Assembly (NCBI GenBank): GCA_900555785.1
Contig: USMO01000118.1
Coordinates: forward strand, 1-5,277
Origin: an uncultured Eubacteriales bacterium
GTDB taxonomy: Bacteria; Bacillota; Clostridia; Oscillospirales; CAG-272
Direction: 5' to 3'
Length of the DNA: 5,277 nucleotides
Shown: positions 1 through 4,864 of the stretch, piece by piece
Layout of the letters: each line of letters opens with the position of its first letter
Position numbering within the stretch: position 1 is the stretch's first letter
Position numbers and translations under genes: made by a program
Notes under the pieces: model-generated
Database searches by the model: none
Told to the model about the DNA's origin: nothing
The model's input: only the letters and a program-made list of their open reading frames with translations

Positions 1-8
1 AGTCATCT

Positions 9-1502
9 ATGCTTTACAAAAGTACCAGAAGTACAGCCCCCGCGACCTACACCGCCGCAGACGTTATCAAGGAGGGGCTTGCCTCCGATGGCGGGCTGTT
101 CGTTCCGGAGAGCATTCCGGTTCTGACGCTGCCCGAGATTGAGGCGCTCTGCCGCAAAAGCTATCCGGAGCGCGCCGCCGACATCCTTTCGCGTTTTCTG
201 ACCGGCTACACCGAGGAGGAGCTGCTGGAGGACTGCCGCGCCGCCTACAGCCGGGAGAGCTTTGCCGGGGGTGCCGCGCCGCTGGTCGGTCTGCGCTCCA
301 CCTACCCGATGGAGATTCTGGAACTTTGGCACGGACCGACCGCTGCATGCAAGGATATGGCGCTCCAAATCATGCCGCGCCTGCTCTCCCGCGCGCTGAC
401 GAAGACCGGGGAGACACGGAACACCATGATTTTGGTTGCCACCTCGGGCGACACCGGAAAGGCGGCGCTGGAGGGCTACCGCGACATGGGGCGCATGCGC
501 ATTCTGGTCTTCTACCCGTCCGAGGGTGTCAGCATCGTCCAAAAGCTCCAAATGGCGACCCAGCAAGGCTCCAACGTTCAGGTCTGCGCCATTCGCGGCA
601 ACTTCGACGACACGCAGAACGGTGTCAAGGAGATTCTCAACAGCCCCGAAATGATCACCCGCGCGAAGGTTCGCGGAACGGTCCTCACCAGCGCAAACTC
701 GATCAACTGGGGGCGTCTGGTGCCGCAGACCGTGTACTACATTTCGGCGTATTGCGACCTGATCAACGCCGGGCGCATCAAGCCCGGTGCGCGCTTCAAC
801 GTCTGCGTTCCGGCAGGAAATTTCGGCAACATTTTTGCGGCTTACATCACCAAAAGCATGGGTCTGCCGATTGAGCGGCTGGTCTGCGCTTCGAACAGCA
901 ACAACGCGCTGACGGAGTTCCTGAACACCGGCGTTTATGACCGGAACCGGGCTCTCCGCATGACGATGTCCCCCTCGATGGATGTTCTGATTTCCGGCAA
1001 TTTGGAGCGGCTGCTCTTCTTCATTGCGGGCAGCGAAAAAACGGCGGGCTGGATGCAGGAGCTGAAGGAGACCGGAAAATACACGGTCGATTCGCAGACG
1101 CTTCGGGAAATTCGCCGGCATTTCGTCGGCTACTGCGCAAGCGAGGAGGAGACCTCGATTACCATCCGGCAGACCTGGCGCGATGGGGACTACCTCGCCG
1201 ATCCGCACACGGCGGTTGCCATTCACGCTGCCGAGGAGTACCTGCACGACACCGGCGACACCACCCCGATGATGGTCCTCTCCACCGCCAGCCCCTTCAA
1301 GTTTGCCGGAAGCGTTTACAAAGCCCTGACCGGAGAACCTGCAGCCCCCGACCTGGAGGCGCTGGACCAGCTGGCAAAGCTGACCGGCGCGCGGATTCCC
1401 TATCCCCTTGCGGGCCTCGGAAAACGCCCTGTCCGCTTCTCGGACGTCTGCGATGTCAGCGAGATGCGGCAGGTCGTGATGGAGTTTATCAAGCGGAAGT
1501 AG
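9..1502 (+). CDS. thrC: Threonine synthase (PLP-dependent)
   Basis: Converts O-phospho-L-homoserine to L-threonine and phosphate, the last step of threonine synthesis, in the cytosol. The 497-residue product matches the long ThrC class, including the N-terminal block with GLASDGGLFVPE (residues 23-34). The motif HGPTAACKD (108-116) places the PLP Schiff-base lysine at K115. ATSGDTGKAAL (144-154) is the conserved substrate/cofactor loop, and PAGNFGN (268-274) is the glycine-rich loop expected to hold the PLP phosphate. The ATG at 9 is chosen because family similarity begins at LYKST right after it; only 8 bases precede it, so the ribosome binding site cannot be judged. The gene is intact and ends in TAG. 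One oddity is Cys114 just before the catalytic lysine, where I expect Phe. The next feature, a structured repeat, begins one base after the stop. No threonine-pathway neighbour is visible. Confidence 0.97.
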   Translation: MLYKSTRSTAPATYTAADVIKEGLASDGGLFVPESIPVLTLPEIEALCRKSYPERAADILSRFLTGYTEEELLEDCRAAYSRESFAGGAAPLVGLRSTYPMEILELWHGPTAACKDMALQIMPRLLSRALTKTGETRNTMILVATSGDTGKAALEGYRDMGRMRILVFYPSEGVSIVQKLQMATQQGSNVQVCAIRGNFDDTQNGVKEILNSPEMITRAKVRGTVLTSANSINWGRLVPQTVYYISAYCDLINAGRIKPGARFNVCVPAGNFGNIFAAYITKSMGLPIERLVCASNSNNALTEFLNTGVYDRNRALRMTMSPSMDVLISGNLERLLFFIAGSEKTAGWMQELKETGKYTVDSQTLREIRRHFVGYCASEEETSITIRQTWRDGDYLADPHTAVAIHAAEEYLHDTGDTTPMMVLSTASPFKFAGSVYKALTGEPAAPDLEALDQLAKLTGARIPYPLAGLGKRPVRFSDVCDVSEMRQVVMEFIKRK

Positions 1503-1503
1503 A

Positions 1504-1580
1504 AGACCTTGGGGCTCTGCCCCACCCCCCGCTTAGGACCCTCTTTCGAAGGGGGTCCTAAGAACCCCCAGAACTTGGCT
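1504..1580 (-). repeat. Structured intergenic repeat, copy 1
   Basis: A 77-bp element whose reverse complement matches 2145-2221 at 72 of 77 positions with no gaps. It contains two hairpins. One is small (1510-1524, stem TGGGGC/GCCCCA, loop TCT). The other is large (1532-1562), with a 14-bp stem that has one G-T wobble and a 3-base loop. It starts one base after the thrC stop, so it could end thrC transcripts, but neither strand shows a T-run after the hairpin, so it is not a classical intrinsic terminator. The strand is assigned so that copies 2 and 3 read as plus. It is best regarded as a REP/MITE-like dispersed element; that class is inference, since only this window is visible. Confidence 0.9.
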
Positions 1581-1624
1581 GAGAAGGGCATTCCAACAAA
1601 AACACGTTTAGGAAGGGGTATGTC

Positions 1625-2134
1625 ATGAACGCAGAGCAGGCACGAAAAGCTGAGCGAATGGCAGAATACGGCAAGCTGACCCGAGGGTTCAAGCGCGGCG
1701 CACTGGTTGTTCTTCTGGTGCCGGTCAGCCTGATCCTGCTTCTTCTGCTGGCATTGGTCATCTGGCGTGGCTATGTAACAAGCGGAAAAACGGAACTCTG
1801 CACCTATGAGACCGCAGCCGGGCGCACCGTCACGGTCACGCAACTGGGGCACCGGGATGCTCTGGTGGATTTTGACACCCTTCTAATCTCGGTGGACGGC
1901 GAACCGTATCTGAAGGTTACCGTTAAGACCTCCAGCAAGACCTCAATCTATCCGTCCGAGCGCATCACCGTCACCGATTCCGGCGATGCGGTCACGCTGA
2001 AAATAGACGACCTTGGAACCGAGGTCCGCTTTGCGCCGGACTTTTCGGGCATCCAATTTATCCGTAGCGTCTCCTATACCCCCGTCAAAAAAGACCTCCC
2101 GGTTGTAGCCCACCAACCAATCGATCTCCATTAG
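1625..2134 (+). CDS. Single-pass membrane protein, unknown function
   Basis: I do not recognise this 169-residue protein. Residues 1-24 are charged and rich in Lys, Arg and Glu. Residues 25-47 are a strongly hydrophobic segment with a Leu run at 38-42, flanked by K23/R24 and R48. The rest (about 50-169) is soluble with alternating Thr/Val strand-like patterns, suggesting a small beta-rich domain outside the cell. The positively charged N-terminus favours an N-in, C-out anchor rather than a cleaved signal peptide, as no clear cleavage site is seen. The start at 1625 follows GGAAGGGG (1611-1618) at a 6-base spacing; an ATG at 1620 meets a stop after two codons. The gene sits alone between two inverted copies of a 77-bp repeat, and I see no convincing promoter in the 44 bases between copy 1 and the start, so it may depend on readthrough from thrC. 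Confidence 0.8.
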   Translation: MNAEQARKAERMAEYGKLTRGFKRGALVVLLVPVSLILLLLLALVIWRGYVTSGKTELCTYETAAGRTVTVTQLGHRDALVDFDTLLISVDGEPYLKVTVKTSSKTSIYPSERITVTDSGDAVTLKIDDLGTEVRFAPDFSGIQFIRSVSYTPVKKDLPVVAHQPIDLH

Positions 2135-2144
2135 CGCTCCCCTT

Positions 2145-2221
2145 AGCCAAGTTCTGGGGGTTCTTAGGACCCTCTCCGAAAGAGGGTCCTAAGCGGGGCT
2201 TGGGTCAGAGCCCCAAGGTCT
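2145..2221 (+). repeat. Structured intergenic repeat, copy 2 (inverted relative to copy 1)
   Basis: It is 72/77 identical to the reverse complement of copy 1. The five differences fall in the central stem/loop (2 positions) and in the small hairpin and its linker (3 positions). The large hairpin (2163-2193) has a 13-bp perfect stem, CTTAGGACCCTCT pairing with AGAGGGTCCTAAG, and a 5-base loop. It lies between two convergent genes: the membrane-protein stop is 10 bases upstream and the minus-strand DUF1540 stop is 2 bases downstream. That is a natural place for a bidirectional terminator, but no T-run follows the hairpin in either direction. As with copy 1, the AGACCTTGGGG end faces a stop codon of a gene read in the same direction. 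Confidence 0.9.
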
Positions 2222-2223
2222 CC

Positions 2224-2406
2224 TTAGTTTTCCTTCGGCTTGAAGGTCACGCAAAGGGTCTCGCCGGAGCAGCCTGCGCAGTTGGGACCGACCGCAATCT
2301 GCTCAGCGGTGCAGTAGGTGTCGGCATCGTGATAGTAGCAGTTCTGCACGTCGCAATGGATTCCCTTGATGTGCTTGCAGCCGCAATTCTGTTTCCGTTC
2401 TTCCAT
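2224..2406 (-). CDS. DUF1540 small cysteine-rich protein
   Basis: A 60-residue protein with eight cysteines (8, 10, 18, 23, 32, 43, 46, 52). The pattern CDVQNCYYHDADTYCTAEQI (18-37), then IAVGP and ETLCVTF (49-55), fits DUF1540, a family common in Clostridia and Bacilli. Cysteine spacing suggests metal binding, but the function is unknown and no ligand can be assigned. No signal peptide or membrane segment is seen, so it is probably cytosolic. The start is supported by AAAGAGG 8 bases upstream of the ATG on the minus strand. Longer in-frame reading to 2754 would run through the spacer into the antisense of the metallophosphoesterase and is rejected. It is divergent from the metallophosphoesterase (99-bp spacer) and convergent with the membrane-protein gene. 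It is easily missed because it is short. Confidence 0.88.
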   Translation of the reverse strand: MEERKQNCGCKHIKGIHCDVQNCYYHDADTYCTAEQIAVGPNCAGCSGETLCVTFKPKEN

Positions 2407-2433
2407 GATTTCAACCTCTTTCAAAAAACAATT

Positions 2434-2449
2434 CCGGTCAGCGGACCGG
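2434..2449. promoter_or_regulatory. Dyad in the divergent spacer
   Basis: CCGGTC-AGCG-GACCGG is a perfect 6-bp inverted repeat in the 99-bp region (2407-2505) that must carry the promoters of both the DUF1540 gene and the metallophosphoesterase. It overlaps a second 8-bp palindrome, CGGTACCG. It could be an operator or an RNA hairpin in the DUF1540 leader. I find no convincing -35/-10 pair on either strand here, so the regulatory role is inference. Confidence 0.35.
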
Positions 2450-2505
2450 TACCGATAGCGTAACCCAAAACCCCGCCGCCTATACCCAAGAAAGGAGCTT
2501 TTTCG

Positions 2506-3240
2506 ATGCCCCTGTATGTCATGGCTGATCTGCACCTCTCCTCCGACCGCTCCAAATCCATGGAAGTGTTTGGCGCCAGGTGGGCAGGATATATGGAGAA
2601 GATTCGCAAAAACTGGTCTGCGGTTGTAAAAGAGACCGACACCGTAATCGTCCCGGGCGACATTTCCTGGGGGCTGCGGCTGGAGGACACCGCCGACGAC
2701 TTCCGCTTTCTCGATGCGCTGCCCGGCGAAAAGCTCATCGGCAAGGGCAACCACGATTTTTGGTGGTCAACGCAAAAAAAGATCGAGCAGTTCTGGGCGC
2801 AGCTGGGCGCTTCCTCCCTGCGGCTGCTCTCCAACAACGCCTTTCTGCGTGAAGGCGTGCTGATTGCCGGCACGCGCGGCTGGTTTCTGGACGAGGAGCA
2901 GCAGCGCACCGTTGGCGAGGTCGACTACAAAAAAATCGTAAACCGCGAGGTCATCCGCCTGCGTATGAGCCTGGATGCAGCGGTGAAACTGCGCGAGAGC
3001 GAAGCACCCGGCGCGCCGATTTGCGCCTTTCTGCACTTCCCGCCGGTCTGGGGCGACTTCGTTTGCCGCGAGATTCTGGACGTTCTGCACGAATACGGCG
3101 TACGCGACTGCTATTTCGGGCACATCCACGGTGCATATTCTGCCCCACCGGCGCGCATTTATGAGGACATCACCTTCCGGAACTGCGCCGCCGACTATCT
3201 GAATTTCACACCGGCGCCGCTCCGACTGCAGACTTTTTAG
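2506..3240 (+). CDS. Calcineurin-like metallophosphoesterase
   Basis: The 244-residue protein carries the full metal-binding signature of the calcineurin-like superfamily: DLHLS (D8, H10), PGDISW (D52), GNHD (N82, H83), a later histidine in FLHFPP (H177), and GHIHG (H206, H208). These residues hold a two-metal centre that hydrolyses phosphoester bonds. The ADLHLS, PGDISWG and GNHDFWW signatures resemble the COG1768 predicted phosphohydrolases; that grouping is from memory. No signal peptide or membrane segment is present, so it is cytosolic. The substrate is unknown. The start follows AAAGGAG (2491-2497) at 8 bases. The gene stands directly upstream of tig, with 107 bp between them and a new promoter in that gap. 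No terminator is visible after it, so some readthrough into tig is possible. All expected catalytic residues are present and the gene is intact. Confidence 0.93.
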   Translation: MPLYVMADLHLSSDRSKSMEVFGARWAGYMEKIRKNWSAVVKETDTVIVPGDISWGLRLEDTADDFRFLDALPGEKLIGKGNHDFWWSTQKKIEQFWAQLGASSLRLLSNNAFLREGVLIAGTRGWFLDEEQQRTVGEVDYKKIVNREVIRLRMSLDAAVKLRESEAPGAPICAFLHFPPVWGDFVCREILDVLHEYGVRDCYFGHIHGAYSAPPARIYEDITFRNCAADYLNFTPAPLRLQTF

Positions 3241-3267
3241 TCAAAAAGCCGAAAGTTCAAAAACCTA

Positions 3268-3296
3268 TTGACAAAACGCACAAAAAAATATATAAT
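3268..3296 (+). promoter_or_regulatory. Sigma-A promoter of tig
   Basis: TTGACA (3268-3273) and TATAAT (3291-3296) are both exact consensus, separated by exactly 17 bases. The spacer is AT-rich. A second TATAAT (3296-3301) overlaps but would give 22-bp spacing. Transcription should start near 3303, leaving a leader of about 45 bases. In that leader ATGTAA (3306-3311) can pair with TTACAT (3325-3330), a weak stem. A perfect promoter fits strong constitutive expression of an abundant chaperone. Confidence 0.9.
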
Positions 3297-3334
3297 ATAA
3301 TCTGTATGTAAAAAAACGAACTCATTACATGTTT

Positions 3335-3340
3335 GGAGGA
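3335..3340 (+). promoter_or_regulatory. Ribosome binding site that fixes the tig start
   Basis: GGAGGA lies 7 bases before the ATG at 3348. An in-frame TTG at 3333 would give five extra residues but overlaps this site, so it cannot be the start served by it. The ATG at 3348 is therefore chosen. Confidence 0.88.
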
Positions 3341-3347
3341 TACAAAA

Positions 3348-4634
3348 ATGAATCTCATCAAATCCGAAAAGACCGATAAGGGTGTATGGACTCTGCAGTT
3401 TTCGGTTGATAAGGACACCTTCGCAAAGGCGGTCAGCGATTCCTTCCGCAAAAATTCCGGAAAGATCACCGTCCCCGGTTTCCGCAAGGGAAAGGCACCG
3501 CGCGCTGTGGTGGAAAAGATGTACGGCAAGGGATATTTCTACGAGGATGCGTTCAACGCAGTCCTGCCGGCAGCATTTGACGAAGCACTGAAGGAAAGCA
3601 AGCTCGACATGGTCGGTCAGCCTGATTTCGACGTTGTATCGGTCAGCGACGAGGACGGCGTGGTCTTCTCCGCAAAGGTTTCGGTCAGACCCGACGTGAA
3701 GATTGAGAACTACTTCGGCATCGAAGCGGAAAAGACGGTTGCTCCGGTCACCGATGAGGAAGTCGACCAGGAGATTAAGACCCTGCAGGAGCGCAATTCC
3801 CGCGAGACCGACCTCGACGAGGGTGGCAAGGCTGAGATGGGCGACATCTGCACCATCGATTTCGACGGCTCCATCGACGGCGTTCCCTTCGACGGCGGCA
3901 AGGGCAGCGACTACCCGCTCAAACTCGGTTCGGGCAACTTCATCCCGGGCTACGAAGAGCAGGTTGCCGGTCACACGCTGAACGAGACCTTTGATGTCAA
4001 GGTCTCCTTCCCGGAAGACTACCATGTCAAAGAACTGGCAGGCAAGCCGGCGGTCTTCAAGACCACCATCCACAAGATTCAGCACATCGAGCTTCCGGCG
4101 CTGGACGATGATTTTGCAAAAGATTTCACCGAATTTGATACCTTTGATGAATACAAGAAGGATGTCAAGGCAAAAATCGCTAAGAGACACGAGGACGAGG
4201 CAGATTCCGCATTTGAGAGCGCCGTTCTGGACGCGCTGATTGAAAAGGTGGACGCGGAAATTCCGGAGGCAATGTTCGTTGCCGAAACCGAGAACTTCGT
4301 CCGCGACTACGACAACCGGCTGCGGATGCAGGGGCTGGATCTCAAGACCTACTTCCAGTACACCGGTCTGGACCTCGACAAGCTGCGCGCGCAGCTCCGT
4401 CCGCAGGCAGAAAAGCAAGTGCGCCTGCGCTTGGCGCTGGAGAAGATTGCCGACCTGGAAAAGCTGGAGGCAACCGAGGAAGACATCAACGGCGAAATCA
4501 AGAGAATTGCTGACGCTTACCAGATGAAGGAAGAGGACGTGCGCAAGGCTGTCCCGCTGGATTCCGTTGCCGAGGACATGAAGGTCAAAAAGGCAATGGA
4601 CCTGGTCAAGGAAAAAGCCGTCATTAAGAAGTAA
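3348..4634 (+). CDS. tig: Trigger factor, ribosome-bound chaperone and prolyl isomerase
   Basis: The 428-residue product binds the ribosome exit tunnel and shields nascent chains; its FKBP domain catalyses prolyl cis-trans isomerisation. The N-terminal domain (about 1-111) carries the ribosome-docking signature GFRKGKAPR (44-52), at nearly the same position as in E. coli. The PPIase domain (about 160-246) opens with KAEMGDICTIDFDGSIDG and contains GSGNFIPGYEEQVAG. The C-terminal helical arms (about 250-428) hold the cradle, including QYTGLDLDKLRAQLRPQAEK. Length is normal and no domain is missing. Charged residues, especially Lys, Glu and Asp, are abundant, as usual. Expression is expected from the consensus promoter at 3268. 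clpP follows 230 bp downstream in the same direction, a conserved clostridial order, though the structured spacer between them suggests the two are not simply co-transcribed at equal level. Confidence 0.98.
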   Translation: MNLIKSEKTDKGVWTLQFSVDKDTFAKAVSDSFRKNSGKITVPGFRKGKAPRAVVEKMYGKGYFYEDAFNAVLPAAFDEALKESKLDMVGQPDFDVVSVSDEDGVVFSAKVSVRPDVKIENYFGIEAEKTVAPVTDEEVDQEIKTLQERNSRETDLDEGGKAEMGDICTIDFDGSIDGVPFDGGKGSDYPLKLGSGNFIPGYEEQVAGHTLNETFDVKVSFPEDYHVKELAGKPAVFKTTIHKIQHIELPALDDDFAKDFTEFDTFDEYKKDVKAKIAKRHEDEADSAFESAVLDALIEKVDAEIPEAMFVAETENFVRDYDNRLRMQGLDLKTYFQYTGLDLDKLRAQLRPQAEKQVRLRLALEKIADLEKLEATEEDINGEIKRIADAYQMKEEDVRKAVPLDSVAEDMKVKKAMDLVKEKAVIKK

Positions 4635-4677
4635 GGAAGACCCCTGGCACCCACCGAAATTTCAAAAACTCTGTTTG

Positions 4678-4776
4678 AAGTTCTTGAAGATTCTTAAGAA
4701 ACTGAATTGCTCGCAATTCAGTTTTCACTTCATTTCAAGAAGTTTCTTAAGTGGGTTTGGGCAAAGCCCAAGGTCT
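4678..4776 (+). repeat. Diverged structured repeat, copy 3
   Basis: It shares landmarks in order with copy 2: AAGTTCT (4678-4684), TTCTTAAG (4691-4698), CTTAAG (4746-4751), TGGG, then a TTGGGCAAAGCCCAA hairpin (4757-4771) ending in AAGGTCT. The central stem sits at the same place as in copy 2 (CTTAAGAAACT, 4693-4703, with AGTTTCTTAAG, 4741-4751), but its inner sequence is different and AT-rich and its loop is longer (37 bases). The element is 99 bases from AAGTTCT to AAGGTCT, against 73 in copy 2. Unlike copies 1 and 2, the AAGTTCT end faces the stop codon of the preceding gene. Common descent is inferred from landmark order, not overall identity. Confidence 0.65.
4699..4725 (+). terminator. 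Possible tig terminator or attenuator hairpin
   Basis: An 11-bp perfect stem (4699-4709 with 4714-4724) with a CTCG loop. Its 3' arm ends in TTTT (4722-4725), a short T-run. The stem is AT-rich and the T-run is partly used in pairing, so termination may be weak. Bases 4699-4703 also belong to the competing stem of repeat copy 3 (pairing with 4741-4745), so two folds are mutually exclusive in part. A smaller hairpin (TTCAAA 4661-4666 with TTTGAA 4674-4679) lies just upstream. Confidence 0.4.
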
Positions 4777-4785
4777 TACTGTTTA

Positions 4786-4803
4786 ACCTTGTACAAGGTA
4801 CAA
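4786..4803. promoter_or_regulatory. Overlapping palindromes upstream of clpP
   Basis: ACCTTGTACAAGGT (4786-4799) is a perfect 14-bp palindrome. It overlaps a second dyad, TTGTAC-AAG-GTACAA (4789-4803). A gapless palindrome of this kind fits a dimeric protein operator better than an RNA hairpin. It matches neither the CtsR tandem heptamer nor the CIRCE element, the usual controls of clp genes in Bacillota. No clear -35/-10 pair is seen next to it, so the regulator and its effect are unknown. Confidence 0.45.
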
Positions 4804-4836
4804 CGAACCGGAAATCGGACATCCGTTTCCGGTTCG
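4804..4836 (+). promoter_or_regulatory. Stem-loop in the clpP leader
   Basis: CGAACCGGAAA (4804-4814) pairs perfectly with TTTCCGGTTCG (4826-4836). Inside it, CGG (4816-4818) pairs with CCG (4823-4825) around an ACAT loop, leaving one bulged T. The hairpin ends about 14 bases before the clpP ribosome binding site (AGAGAGG, 4851-4857). No T-run follows, so it is not an intrinsic terminator. It could stabilise the mRNA 5' end, modulate translation, or be a DNA operator; the sequence does not decide. Confidence 0.5.
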
Positions 4837-4864
4837 ATCTATCATAAGAAAGAGAGGTACTATT

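Noticed and set aside
3..1247. 414-codon open frame on the minus strand opposite thrC
   Set aside because: The plus frame is an unmistakable ThrC with all active-site motifs; the minus product has no recognisable domain and is a composition effect of GC-rich codons.
1504..2221. Insertion sequence or composite transposon
   Set aside because: The bracketed gene is a one-TM protein with no transposase signature, and the bases outside the repeats show no target-site duplication.
2200..2463. 87-codon plus-strand ORF across the DUF1540 region
   Set aside because: It is antisense to a gene with a clear family pattern and ribosome binding site, and it begins inside repeat copy 2.
3233..3248. CTTTTT/AAAAAG hairpin at the end of the metallophosphoesterase as a terminator
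   Set aside because: Only six pairs, five of them A-T, overlapping the stop codon and with no T-run after it; too weak to call.
3333..3347. Upstream TTG start for tig adding MEDTK
   Set aside because: The TTG overlaps the GGAGGA ribosome binding site; the ATG at 3348 is ideally spaced and matches the usual trigger factor N-terminus.
3237..4418. 393-codon open frame on the minus strand opposite tig
   Set aside because: Antisense shadow of trigger factor, whose domains and promoter are clear; it ends beside the tig promoter and shows no family motif.
4635..4864. CtsR or CIRCE operator upstream of clpP
   Set aside because: I looked for the GGTCAAA tandem heptamer and for TTAGCACTC-N9-GAGTGCTAA; neither is present.
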